Of a stretch of DNA of 64,000 nucleotides, positions 22,156-34,306 are shown in pieces. The stretch covers positions 243,518 to 307,517 of the forward strand of contig JYIP02000016.1 of assembly GCA_001051155.2 (NCBI GenBank). The letters are read 5' to 3'. The DNA comes from Chrysoporthe austroafricana (lineage: Eukaryota; Ascomycota; Sordariomycetes; Diaporthales; Cryphonectriaceae). The notes beneath the pieces were generated by a model, which saw nothing but the letters and a program-made list of their open reading frames with translations, did not search any database and was not told where the DNA came from. Positions within the stretch are counted from its first letter, which is position 1. Every line of letters starts with the position of its first letter. The translations under genes and the position numbers were made by a program.

Positions 22156-24518
22156 GAGAGAGAGTTTGGCCCCCAGGCCCACCCGACCTGTCCAGGTCCC
22201 CTCGCTCGTCCCCGGTGCCGACGATGCCATCCAAGGCACGCGTGGGGGAGATGACTCGGGCGCAGCCCTTCCCTATGTGCGTAGTGTAACCTTTCTCTGC
22301 ACCACATTCCCGCCAAGAGCCTGTCTGCCAGGGCCGAGCATGACGCCCTGCCCATGGCCGGGCGCCGGGCACCGCGGACGAGGTCACGTCCTCGACCTCG
22401 CCCGGCCTGGGCCCGTCTCTCCCCTACGCAGCGGATGTCTCGGCCCCCTTCTCTGCCTGCGTGTGCAGCCACCCGGCTGTCGAGCTGCTGACTCTGCCAC
22501 AGACAGCCCCGGGCAGGTCCTCGTGCAGGACGCCGAGGCCCACCTCCTCATCAGCAGGTCCGGACACGTCTGGGGGAGGGGAAGGGGGAGGGGGGAGGAC
22601 GCATCGTCACGCCAGAGCCCAGATCCGACCCAAGGGCCCGGCCGGCTCCTGTAGAGCTTCACCACGGATTCTCCCCATCCGCGGTCCCTTCCAGCGGGTC
22701 TCGACAAGCCTGTCAGGTGCCCGCGCCCGTCGCATTGGTCCAGGCGCGGCCCGAATCAGCCTCAGGGTGGGAGGTCGCAGCTGCGCCATGGACGCGATGC
22801 AGCGTGCGGGAGCGTCTTCCGGGTCCTGCAGGCGGCCGTCTTGGGACCGGTCCGCCAGCCCTGGGGTCGCCCTGCCACCCGCCACCCGTGAGAGATCTCG
22901 AGCTAGATTTGGATGGCACGCTCCCGTTGCGAGTTAGATCGCTCTATGCTTGCTGCAGGCGTGTGGCTGCAGTCTGCTGTATAGGGCGTACGTCAGCTCT
23001 ATAGGCAAGCCCCCGGACTTCCACCAATGTCTGCGACACCTGCCACGCGCTGCTGCCCGGACTCGGTCGAGGGCTCGTCACCTTTGGGGGGAGGGAGGGT
23101 GTGCGTCCAATAATCGGCAGGTCCCAGGACGTCCCTGAGCAGGCCTGGGACACGCAATCGTGCCTCTATTCTACTATGTCTGCCGGCCTCTGGCTCATGC
23201 CAAGGAGGCTGGATTGTGCGGATGAGGCCACGAGGCTCCATCCGATCCGGCCGCGCCCCGGCGCCCTCAGCCAGGCGTCGCCAGCACGTGCCCGGTTCGG
23301 ACGGTTTGGTCCATCTACCCAGCATGGTGGGAGGATCGACCGTCACGCTGTCCGGCTGCGGCGTCCAATTGCTTGTTTGCCGAGACCTGCACCGCCGTTC
23401 GTCTCAAGTCTCCTGTAGGATCGACGTGGCCTGCGCTCTCGGCAGGGGGTCCGCACCGGGCGATCCTGCTGCATGCGTCTATTACCACTTCCATCGAATT
23501 CGCGCAGAACAGGCTCCAGAGGGATTTCCCTATCCAGACCGTGCCGCAAGTGCTGCATGGAGCGCAGCCCATTGGGGATCGTCTCTTCACACGACGCTCC
23601 CTATGCTAATGGGCTTCACCCTATATCCTCCTCCCCTCGCAATATGACGACGAGTCGTTTCAAGTTCTCTAAGATCCACGCCCTAGCTTGATTGCGTGCA
23701 GAGCTGCGTGCTGGAGCCCGGCACCAAGACGTGCGAGAGCCAGCAGGTCCTGCCCTGCTGCAGGCGGTCTCGAGAGCACCAAGCACCATGGCGCGCCGCC
23801 ACGTCCCAGAACGGTGCAGGGTCCCGAGAAGACTCGGGCGCGATAGCTCCGGATGAGCCCATCGCAGCTTTGCCTCCAGGCGCTCTGGAGAAGGGAGGGA
23901 GCCACCGTCCATCGTCGCTTGGCTCTCGGCACGCTGGCCCCGGTGGCAGATCGGATCGAAGAGAACGTTAAGTCTAAAACATCAGGCTGAAATGCCGCTC
24001 CCCCACGCTCACCAATTGTTTCCGAGGATCCCCGCTGGCCTCGCCCCCACCGGGAGACTGGTCCAAGCTCTCTGTTCTCCCTCTCCCTCTCTCTTTTCTC
24101 TTTCTCGCCCTCCGTGCCCCGGGGGCCCACCTCAGCCTCGTGCGCTCCCGTCCAGGGGTAGCTCCGAGTCCTGGCGTCTCGCCCCGAGGCACTGACCTCG
24201 CTGCGACACGCCTCGTCTCAAGGGTCCTGCCCGGCATAGCTGATTCAGCTACGCGTTTGGCAGCAGAGGGCGTCCTGGTGTTTCATACATGTCCCCCTTT
24301 TACCAAGCGGCGATACATAGTAGAAGGAAAAGAAAGAGACTCTCCCTCATGCTCTCTCCACATTATGAATCTCACCTGTGATATGCTTTGTGTTGACGCT
24401 TAGCTTTCACACTGACGGCGGTTATCCTTGTGCTGTGTACCCTGGTGTCCTTGCTCCCGGAAGCCTCGTGAATCCTGATCACCAATTGGCCAGCTGGTCT
24501 GGGACCCGCGCTGCCAAG

Positions 24519-25464
24519 ATGTTCTCCAGCCTCGGGACGAAGCTGGCTATGAAGAAGCTGGGCCTCCCCAAGGACGCCCTCAGCTTCACATCGCCGGCCG
24601 AGGCGCCGGCCACGAAGAAGAGCGCGAGGGCCGCGGGGGCCAGCCTCGACGCAGACGAGGCAGAGGAGACGTCGTGGCCCAAGTGGATGACGGCGAAGAA
24701 CCTGCCCCTCACCGTCCAGCCGTGGCTGTCGCCGTCCCCGCCGCCGGTGCCCGTCGCCCCCGAGCCGCCCAAGATCGGCGACCCGGCGCCGGCGGATCGG
24801 GACGGGAAGCTGGTCCTCGGCAGGGGGCGGAAGGTCGTCGTCGTCTTCCTGCGGTGCGTAGGGTGTGCCTGTAAGCGAACAATTTCCTTGTGCCCATCTA
24901 TCGATTTTTTTTTTTTTTTTCTCTACACTCGTCTATCACTGGTTCGGAGCCACCTATGCTGACACCGCGCCAGTCGCCCAGAAGACCTTCCTCGCCCTCC
25001 GCGAGCTCGCCACCCGGCACCGGCGCAGCGGCGTCACCTGCATCGCCGTGTCGCACTCGTCGGCGGCCGCGACGCGGCGGTGGCTCGACCTCGTCGGCGG
25101 CGCCTGGGACGTCCAGGTGGTCCTCGACAGCGACCGCTCCGCCTACGCGGCGTGGGGGCTCGGCGCGTCGACCGTGTGGTACTACTTCAACCCGGCCACG
25201 CAGGCCGCCGCGTGGCGCGAGAAGGGCTGGCTCGGGGCCCGGGTGGCGACGTCGATCCAGCGCGGCGGCGGCGGCGCGGGCCTGGACAGTGGTAGTAATG
25301 CGGCGGAGGGGGCGGGCGGCGAGGGCCTCGGCATGGGCAACAAGTGGCAGCAGGGCGGGGCGTTTGCCGTCGACGACAGGGGCACGGTCGTCTGGGGCGG
25401 GAAGGCCAAGAGCGCGGACGACCTGATGGACCTGGAGGCGGGCTTCAGGGCATTGGGCTGCTGA
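24519..25464 (+). CDS. AhpC/TSA-family peroxiredoxin-like protein
   Basis: Thioredoxin-fold protein of the fungal AhpC/TSA (PRXL2-like) group, probably a cytosolic thiol redox protein. Exons 24519-24870 and 24950-25464 join in phase 1 and give 288 residues. The intron has a GTAAGC donor, a long T tract and an ACTGGTTCGGAG acceptor. The ATG at 24519 follows AAG; an in-frame ATG at 24378 would add 47 residues without support. After a Lys/Ala-rich leader and a Pro-rich linker, the strand KVVVVFLRCVGCAS carries a candidate active-site Cys pair (CxxC) that straddles the exon end. Then come helix QKTFLALRELATRH, strand VTCIAVSHSS, VQVVLDSDRSAYAAWGLG and the late block GGAFAVDDRGTVVWGGKAKSADDLMD. 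A Gly-rich insert near residue 220 looks like low-complexity expansion. Peroxidase activity is inferred, not shown. Confidence 0.82.
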
Positions 25465-27139
25465 GCACGGCTGGACACCGCATAGGCGCGACGGGGGCGG
25501 GTGGGTGCGCACTTGTCTAGGGAAAGGGCATATCGGGTTGCACTGTGTTTCTCAGCATTGAAGGTCTCTATATGCCTTGTCGATATGGAGCGAGCAGAAG
25601 AACCCCACGGAGATTCCCACTGCGCCGACCTGCCGCTTGCAATATTGTTGGTGCCCATCTGGTGCAGGGGGCGAGCACCACCAGGTTGAGGTGATATCAA
25701 ATCGCCCACTGGCTCATGGCCGTCTCATGCGTGCAGATTGCTCAGCCTCCAAGGAGAGAGGTTGAGTGGACGTGAGAAACGAGAACAGGCAGTGCTGTCT
25801 CGACTGGGTATAGCAAAGCAGCGATGAGTCCGTCCAGCCTTAGAGCATCGAACATGCCCTCCAGGTGGACCTCCTCAAGAAGCCAGCGTCGGGAGACCGA
25901 GTCGTTCCCCGGAAAGACAAGATATATGGATGGCTACAGGAGATGCCCGGCGGGGATTGCCCTCGTACTTTTTTTTCTTTACAGCCCACAAACCAAGGCC
26001 CCTCGCCGCCGCCCTCTCCGGGGAGAGGCCACAGGAAGTCCGGCCTCGTCGATCTCGCTTCCGCCTTGTCGTGATGCTTCCCTCCCAGGGGGGATCGGAC
26101 TGCCCGCGCTGTCCCACACCGCGAAGCCCAGCCCAGCCCAGCCAGCCAGCCAGCCAACGACAACCCACCCCCACCCAGCCCGGCAGCGCCGCAGGAGACA
26201 GAGTGGCCCGGCCGACGCCCAGAGAAGAAGAAACATTTTTTATTTGCCATTTTCGCTTTGCTTTTTGTCGCCGCCGCCCACAACCAATAAAAAAAAAAAA
26301 AAAAACTCGCGCTATATAAACGGATAAAGCTGTCTTTTTCTTTTTTGAAGGGGTATCCCGTGAAGTTGATGCGATACGAATCCAGGTATGCCGGGTATTT
26401 TGACCGTGGACTCAAACCCTCCCTTTCCGGTACCGCCCTCAACATCGCGAACGCATGATCTCAACGCCGATCCTAGCCTCCTCCAGGAGAGAGAGAAAAA
26501 AAGGAAAGAAAGGATTAGAAGGGGGTGAAGCAAGAGAGAGATAGAGAGAAAAACAAAAGACGCCGACTTCCCACCAGCCAGAGCAAGATATTACGCACGG
26601 GTCCAAGAAACAAAAACAAAGACTCCCGCAACAGACCACCAGCAAAAACAAGGACAAGTTGAACTCCGGCCAACGCTCCTCCAGACCAGACAACAGAAGA
26701 CAGCCTCATTGACCTGACCTGGCGCCCGACTCGAGTACCCCTTGCTCCCACCTTTTCGTGCTCTTCAAAAAATGAAAACAATGACACACAAGACCCAGAA
26801 CCCGGTAGCACAATCATAGCCCCCTTTCCTTCCCATAAGAACAAACCCTCCAATCACAGCCAGATTCAAAGGCCCTACGCCAATGCCAATGCCGATGCAG
26901 CAGGTATTGTGTGTCTGGACGCCTTCCCGCAGATGCTGACCATCAAGAAGCGCACAAAAGCAGAAAAACACCTGGTCATATCCCACCGTTCTTTCTCCAG
27001 GTCCATGCATACAAGATCGTCATTCTTTTCAAGAATCGTTCGGCGGATGCCGCTCGTCGGGGCCGCACGACTCGCTCGGCTCGTCCTCCAGGAAGAGGGC
27101 GACAGCAGGGTCGTGTAGAACGTGTGTCCAGAGAGGCAG
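25465..27139. other. Convergent intergenic region
   Basis: About 1.7 kb between convergent 3' ends. It includes a CCCAGC/CCAG direct repeat near 26118-26155, a poly(A) run at 26288-26304 and A/G-rich DNA at 26470-26560. No gene is supported. Confidence 0.6.
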
Positions 27140-29231
27140 CTAACCCCAGACACTCGTCTGGGTCTTGGGGCCCCAGGGGCCGCCCCGCTGGCCCCAGCTG
27201 CCCAGCCCGGTCGAGCCCTCGGCCGACGTCGTGGTGGAAGGCGTGTTGACGGTGCCGGAGGAGGTGCTGGTGCCGGTCGCGTCGCTGCCGCCAGGGGCAC
27301 CGTAGCCGTGGGTCAGCGGAGAGGGGGCGGACTGCTTCCCGAGCGCGGGATTGACCGGGCCCTGGGTAGAGGCGGGCGCGGAGGGCCGGGTGCCGATGGG
27401 CGCCACGATCTTGCCGGCAGGGGGCTTCGCGTTCTGGGGGGACCCGCCGCCGGGCGAGGAGTTGCTGGTGCGGCTCGTCTGCTCCAGCGGGCCCTTGGGG
27501 CCGGGGTTGGACTGCGGGCTGGCGTTGCTACTGGTCCGCGAGGGCTGCTGGGCGCCGCTGACGGACGCCGGGTCCGCCGCCGACGGGGCGCCGACGTCCG
27601 GATGGGCGGCGGGCGCGTTGCGGCCGTACTCGTAGGCGAGGGGCGAGGGGCCTCGCAGGCTGGCGGGCCCGCCGTGGTGCGCGGCGGGCAGGCCCTGGCG
27701 CGGCGCCCCCGTCTCGTCAATGTAGCCGCCGTTATCGCCGAAGGGGCCCTCCCCGTAGAGGGCGCTCCGCTGGCGGGCAATCAGGTCACGACGAGCTTCT
27801 TCCGACAGATTCCCGGGGCTGAGGTTCCGATCAGGCCGGGCGGGGTTGGCAGGATTAACACTGGCGGCGGGAGCACCGGCGCCGGCTCCGGTTCCGGCTC
27901 CGGCTCCGATGTTCATGTCGGCAAAGGCAGCTATTCAAAGCGACAGTCAGCCCGCTGCGTTGATCCGGGTGCTTGGTGCCAGGGGAGATGTCTAATCGCA
28001 GGGAAGTGCCTCGCCGCCCCAGGGGGAACCTCGCCCTCCAAACCAGCTCGTTCCGGTCTTACGGGGAAAAGGGGGGACTCGGGAGAGGGAGGGACTGCCA
28101 GGAGGAAGGGATTGTTGGAGAGGGGAGGGAGGAGACGGAGGGCAATAATCCGTCTGCCAGGCCGCACTTGAGGCGATGATGGGATATAAATCGGTGCAGG
28201 ACGGCAGCGACGACCACACATGGGGCAGGGCCCATTTTCTTGCTTCTCTGGCCCCTCCTGTCTCGGGGAAAGGGGGGGCAACGCGCGATGCTCTCTTGGT
28301 TTTCTCAATTGCGATAGGAATGCTTCTTGAAGATGCTATACAGAAGAGGGCGGCCTACTTCGGTTGAACTGCTGCTCCTGGTGGTAGTTGCGCAGCTCGC
28401 GCTCCCGCTGGGCCGCCATCCTCCTCTTGTGCTGCATCATCTGCTCCGCCTCGTTGGAGCCGCGCGAGGACTGGTGCCGCTGGGAGGCGTAGAAGTTCTG
28501 GAGGTTCGACGAGGGGTGGCCGGACCGGCCGTCGAACTCGACCGAGTGCGGCCGCTGGGGGCCGCCGGAGCTGCGAGGGTCTGCGCGGCGGGGAGCAAAG
28601 ACAACGCGTCAGCGGGTCACTGGTGGCACGAAGACCCAGCCAGCAGCACTTGACAAAGTGTGTGTGTTATACGCACCATAGTCGGGGTAGATTCTGGCGG
28701 GGCCGGGAGGGAATGGCAGTTGAAACTCACGTCTAGCGCCCGGCATACCAAACATCTTGCCGCTCTTGACCAGGTTCTCGATGGCCCGCTCGACCTCTGC
28801 ACACACACACCCCCAAGTCAGCTCTGTTCTCAGATCGCCAATGCTCCTCCTCCCCCCGGCGCACTGCGAGGGGGGTCTTCACTCCGGCCTCCGGCCTCCT
28901 CCCTCCCCACAGACAGAACAACAAGAACACAGGACGCGGCCGCGGGTGCTCATGCGTGCGCCGGGGGGCGGCGGCACCACACAGCACGCCGCGGGCGGGT
29001 GGGCAGGCAGAGACGTACCCTCGAACTGGTACCAGAACGCAGAGGTTTCCTCGCGTGGTATCGCGGAGCTCGCGCCTAGGTGGGCACCACAGTCAATATA
29101 CGCGCGGGTCGGTGCGTGCAGGGGGTGCTGGCGGGAGGCAAACCAGAGCGTGTCGGCGGGGTCTGGTGGTCCCAGGCGGCGGCGGCGGGCTGGGCGCCGG
29201 CGGGCCACTGCGAGTCGCCGTAGTAGGACAT
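27140..29231 (-). CDS. Conserved fungal protein of unknown function, disordered C-terminus
   Basis: Five exons (29231-29144, 29075-29019, 28796-28677, 28580-28359, 27930-27140) join in phase 1 throughout and give 425 residues. The start is MSYYGDSQWPAG. Joining the exons restores a continuous protein: RSGASSAIPREETSAFWYQFE + EVERAIENLVKSGKMFGMPGARR, a short amphipathic helix, then the Pro/Tyr segment PGPARIYPDY. A charged coil follows (EAEQMMQHKRRMAAQRERELRNYHQEQQ), then NLSEEARRDLIARQRSALYGEG. The last 180 residues are Pro/Ser/Gly-rich and disordered, ending SWGQRGGPWGPKTQTSVWG. I recognise this order of blocks as conserved in filamentous fungi but know no function. The first donor, GTTTGC, is unusual but keeps the frame. 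Upstream DNA is repeat-rich. Confidence 0.8.
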
Positions 29232-29785
29232 GACGGCTGCGTATGATTGTCCCAGGGCGTGGTAGAAGCAACGACGTGGCGTGTGCGTGTGGGCAGGAGG
29301 GCAAGATCCCGTTTCGAGGCTGGGGGAACCAGAAGCACTAGACGCCAGAGGCAGAGAGGGCATTTGTCAGCACGGTGTCGCGCGAGGACAGGCAAGCGGC
29401 GAGGGAAGAAGAGGGCAGGAAAAACGCAGGCCGACATGGCCAGAAGAGACGAGATGACGAGGCCCGGCCGGGAGAGCACCACCCATCATCGCCGTCGCCC
29501 GTACCACGAGCAGCACCAGCACCAGCACCAGTAGCACCAGCAGCACCACCACCGCCCACGCACACACCCACCCACCTGGCAACCAGGCCGGACAGACACA
29601 CATGGCCACCTGGCCACGGTGCACCGGACGCGACGAGGGCTGACGGCGGCGGCGGCGGCGGCGGTGCTGGCCGGAGCAGGTGCGGACAGGCGAGGGCGCC
29701 AGGGCGGGCGCGCCGGGCAAGCAGAGAGGGCCGGCGAGGCGCGCGGCGGCAACAAATTTTATCGCGCATTGGCTCTCGGGCGTGG

Positions 29786-29840
29786 AGCGCAGCGCAGCGC
29801 AGCGCAGCGCAGCGCAGCGCAGCGCAGCGCAGCGAAGCGC
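29786..29840. repeat. (AGCGC)n pentanucleotide repeat
   Basis: Eleven AGCGC units, the tenth being AGCGA, about 550 bp upstream of the start of the five-exon gene. Confidence 0.94.
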
Positions 29841-30831
29841 AGCACGGCTGAGCGGCAGAGGAGAAGACGACGGGGTGGGAACTTACAAAGAGGTACCCAG
29901 GGCCAAGACGCAAATCCTGTTCCGACCAGACTGGACGCCCTGTCCTCTCTCTCTCTCTCTTCTCTCTGTCTCTCTCTCTCAGACACACACACACACTCTC
30001 TCTCTCTCTCTTTTTCTCTCTGTGTATACGGAGGCTGCCGTACGGAGTGAGGGCTCTCGAGGCCACACGCGGTCCGACAGGCAGAGAGGACGTCGACGGC
30101 GGGTTGTCGGGGGAGTGGGTGGACGGACAGGGCAAGGACGGGACAGGACAAGGAGTCGAGTCAAGTCGAGGCGAGTCGAGGTGACAAGAGACAAGACAAA
30201 AAGTCGAGTCGGGTCGGGCTGGGTCGGGCTGGGGTCGGGGCAAATCAAATCAAGGTTGAGGGGGGGGGAGGGCCCACAGCGGGTTGCAGCAGAGAGAGGA
30301 AGCTGGGCTGGGCGCGGACGGAGACGGAGATGGAGATGGAGAAGGGCTGGCTGGAGGGCGTCGCGCAGAGGCCCCCAGCGCTGGCGGCGCGCCGAAAAGG
30401 GGTGGACCACCCACTGGCTGGCGCGGCGCGGTGCTGCGCTGCGCTGCACTGCACTTGGCACACGGCGCAGGATTGCCCGAGGCTGCGGGTGCTGTGCTAG
30501 TGCTGGGTGCTGCTGCCGCTGCCGCTGCTGTAGTACCTCCTCTACAGGCGCTGGCGGGATAACGGGGAGGGAACGGCAGTGGGTTGCGCGGATGGCACGA
30601 TGGGGGGCACCGCAGGGCCTGGCGCGCCTAAGAAGGAGGTGAGAGGGCTGCTAGTGCCGGTGCTAGTCAGGTAGTGGTTAGCTAGTGCTAAGCAATAAAT
30701 AATCCCTCGGCCAACGGCGCCCGTGTTCTTCTTCACCAGCCGTTCAACTCACCACCGCCCCGCCGGCTGGTCGCTGTGGCAGGTAATTAATCCTATGTCT
30801 CCTGCTCCCTGCTCTGGTGGACCTCGCAGTG

Positions 30832-30835
<4 letters not shown>

Positions 30836-30862
<27 letters not shown>
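30836..30862. repeat. (CT)n dinucleotide repeat
   Basis: A perfect CT run, followed about 160 bp later by a 20-base poly(A) tract at 31020-31040. Confidence 0.93.
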
Positions 30863-32036
30863 GGCTCTCTCTTCCCGGCGGCCAGAGGAGCATCCCAAGG
30901 GAAAGAATAGAAAGAATAATGCTACTAATGACAAAACTAGTAACAATAAAAGAAAAGAAAAAGAAAAAAGAAAAGAGGACAGGTAACAGGCTGCGACAGG
31001 TAAGCAGGCCCCAAGGCTTAAAAAAAAAAAAAAAAAAAAACTGACAGAAAATCAGACCTCAGGATTGGCGGGTTCGGGGAGTAGGCGAGGGACCGCGGCT
31101 GGCTAGTGGGTCCTGCATGCAGGCCAGGGTCGGTGGCCTGAGGTGAGGTTGGATGGATGTGGATTTTGATATATAAGAAAAAAAAGAGGTCTCCGAGGGG
31201 ATGCGCAGAACAGGAAGAGAAGTATGATAGGGGGGAAAATAGGAAATATCAATTATTGACAATGAAAAATGATAATAAATTCAATAAAATATAATAAAAT
31301 ATAATACAAGTCGCACGGGGTACGGGCCACTCTCCTGCTACTCTGGTACTGCTCACGCTCGCCGTCAGCAGTCAACTCCAGCTGCGATTCCCATCTCACC
31401 CAGCGCTGCCGCTGAGGGCTGACTGCGGCCCAGTACGGTACGAGCAGAGCAGCCTGTGGGGAACGGCGGTTGGGCGCTCAGGAGGTGCTGGCTGGTACCG
31501 GGTACAGGCTCCTGCTGGGTGCTCGCGGCGCTGCGAGGGGGAAACCTGAGGACCTTGAGGGGTGGCAGATACTTAGTACATGCACACAGCGCAGAAACGT
31601 GACATATCGGCCGGTGGTGGGTAGTGGGCAGGATGCTGGAGGGATGTGTGGGGGAGACTTGCAGGGGCCCGGTGTGCCCCCCCCCCTCTGTGTGCCCACA
31701 GCCCTGGGCAGCCCCAGTACAGCAGCCCCCCAGTACTACAGCCCAGGACAGAAATAAACCGGTGCGTTCCTTACGTGGTACTACCACCATGCAATCTCTC
31801 GCCCGGGCGCCTCAAAGCCCACCAGACAGCCACGCATGCCACGGCAGCCGGCCCCGCGGGCACGCCCAGGCGCTCGCTGCGCTGCTTATCTCCGGGAGGC
31901 CGTCCACAGGTGCCAATCTCGAGAGAAATGAAGCGCCTCCTGCCACGCGCATCGGGGCGGCGATCTCGCGACCTGGGCCTGTGGAGACGGCGGAGGGGCG
32001 AGCGGGCGAGACAGGATGGAGAGACAGGATGGACAG

Positions 32037-32140
32037 GATGGAGATGGACATGGACATGGAGGACATGGATGGAGATGGACATGGAGATGGACATGGAGAT
32101 GGACATGGAGAGGATGGAGATGGGCATGGAGATGGATGGA
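32037..32140. repeat. GGAGAT/GGACAT hexamer array
   Basis: About 100 bp of alternating GGAGATGGACAT units with small variations; the encoded Met/Asp/Gly cycles are artefacts of the repeat. Confidence 0.9.
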
Positions 32141-32708
32141 GAGAGATTTGCCGTCCAATGGCGAGCGTCTCGCGGAGCCCTCCTCCACCAGACAGTCTCC
32201 TCGTATCGACGACAACGACAACAACGAGGATGTTTCTCCTATCGATGGCCCTATCGATACCTGTCGCCTCAGCCCTGCCGACAAAAGTTCTTTTCCCTCC
32301 CGCCGGGTCCCACCGCCCGCCCTGCCCTGCCCTGTCCCGCCTCGTCTCGTCGTCCCTGAGACAGGCCTGGTTAAGGACGGGAAGGCCTGCTGCATATCAC
32401 GAGGCCGTCGCGTGTCCTGCCCCCCCCGGCGCCCTTGCATGTGTGTGCCCTCTCGCATATCCCTTGCCTCGCATAAGTAACGTCGCCTGCGCCAAAAGAG
32501 AGAGAGAGAGAGGGACCACAGCCTCGTCCCATCTCGGGCGCCCCCTCCAGCGAGGTGCACGGCGCGTGGGCGAGCGAGCCGTGCGGACGACGCCGGCATG
32601 CACTGAAACCTCGCTGTGACGGGCTTCCACGTAACCGGGTCGTCGTCGTCAGCGGCAAGCAAGGAGCGGCAAGCAAGGAGCAGCAGCAGCCTCTGGGCAT
32701 ACATACGC

Positions 32709-32742
<34 letters not shown>

Positions 32743-33450
32743 TCACACACATACGCACAACACACACCTGTGTCACATCACATCACCCTCCCCCCCTCCT
32801 CGCAAAAGATACACAGGCCCCCCCCCCCGACCGCGTTACAGCCTCTCGTGTTCGCGGCTCCGAGGCCTCGCATCCGTCTTGTCTGCTGCTGCTCGACTCG
32901 ACCTCGGCGATCGGGCAGCCGCCACGAGGGGGCCCCGTCACGTCACACATGCTCCATGATGCATCTCCCGCTGTCGAGACCACCAACAGGAAGCCTGCCT
33001 GGCCTGCGATCCAGCTTCCCTTTCCGGTAGTCGCCGTCCAGGCGCAGGTGCCAGAGTAAGTAAGTATGTACTACATGGGAAGAGGTAGGGCTCGGCCTCC
33101 CCACCACACAAACCATACCACACCACACCACCACCACCACCACCTCTTCCCCCCTCCTCCCTCCTCCTCCTCCTCCTCCTTCTCCCTCCCAGGCCCTGTC
33201 CACCCATCCAGCCCACCCACCCACCTGCCAGCCTGCCTGCCCGCCTGCATGTGCTCCCCTCCCTGGGCCCCAGCGTCGCAGTCCCACCACACCACTCGGC
33301 GCCCCGTGGTTTCTGGAAGCTGGCTTCTATGCCTTAGCACGGGGCGCCCCGCTGCAGAGGAGGAGGAGGTGGCCGCCGCCGCGTGATTGAGGAGCCCGCG
33401 CAGGAGGATCCGACCCCTCGTCATCCCTCGAGAGCTGGCCGTGATCCGCC

Positions 33451-33523
33451 TGCCTGCCTGCCTGCCTGTCTGTCTGTCTGTCTGTCTGTCCGTCAGTTCG
33501 TCGGTCAGTCAGTCAGTCAGTCA
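33451..33523. repeat. Tandem tetranucleotides CTGC, CTGT and CAGT
   Basis: Four to five CTGC units run directly into six CTGT units and, after CCGTCAGTTCGTCGGT, into four CAGT units. The stepwise unit change suggests slippage with point mutation. Confidence 0.9.
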
Positions 33524-34275
33524 CTGCCCACATTGTCAGGATCTGTCGGCATCGATCCGGACAGGCCCCGCTCGGCTTGTCCCGTCGCTCGGTGCTATGG
33601 TATATCCCGACGGGAGACGGACGGCTAGGTCACCAAGCCCTGGGAGGCCCTGCGAGCATACGCCCTGGCTCTGTGAAGAAGGGAGGGGGGGCCAGGCAGC
33701 GTGAGCAGAGGCCGGAGACGAGGGAGCAGATGGGTCGGGCCTAGCACGTGAGTCCTACAGAAGAAACACACACCGTGGGCATCCTCGAACATATGCCGCG
33801 CTGACCTGATACTCCGTCTCTCGATTGCGCTCAATTACCAGATCCCCAGGCCCTTCGAGATCCCCACCACCCCCTTCCCTCTCCCCCGACCAGTGTGTAG
33901 AGGTGTCCTACTTATCTACCTGATCTGCCCGCACCAGCATCATCATGCGACCACCGCGTCGTGCACACGGCAGCACATAGCTTCCCCCCTCCCTGGTCGC
34001 CCACATCCTGACTGCAGTTTGCCAGTCGGCCCGCAGGCGAGAATAATGCCGAGGCCGTCCAGCACGCCCCACACACCACTATCCCACCCGTCGTCCCCAA
34101 GCGCTCGGAGGCACGTCGAACGTCGAGCTGCCGTTCCAGAACCCCGGAAGGCCAGGTCGCCAGCCTGCCAAGGGAGCTGGGGAGCTGGGGAGCTGGGGAG
34201 GGCAGGAGGGGGTCGCGCCGGGCTCACCCCCGTAGCCTCCGCGCGCCCTGGGGATGGTGTGGTGGGGGCCTGCCG

Positions 34276-34306
34276 GCTGCTGGCTGGCTGGCTGGCTGGC
34301 TGGCTG
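34276..34306. repeat. (CTGG)n tetranucleotide repeat
   Basis: Six to seven CTGG units. A nearby GGAGCTGG repeat at 34178-34203 gives a second short tandem array. Confidence 0.88.

Larger units (their letters stand above)
17274..24518. other. 7.2-kb gene-free, microsatellite-rich region
   Basis: This stretch separates the 5' ends of two divergent genes. It holds arrays of AGC, GGA, CA, AGT/AGC, CATA, CGCAT and GGCAT units, plus many GTAC-rich short palindromes (for example 19040-19072 and 19340-19352). Long open frames occur on both strands, but they are single-residue or dipeptide runs (Leu, Gln, Ala, Cys, Thr-His) reflecting the repeats and high GC, without domains or consistent splicing. 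Probably long 5' leaders and promoters plus expanded repeats. Confidence 0.65.

Noticed and set aside
22098..22654. Plus-strand ORFs starting MAWHGMVWHGMAW
   Set aside because: Direct translation of the GGCAT pentanucleotide array.
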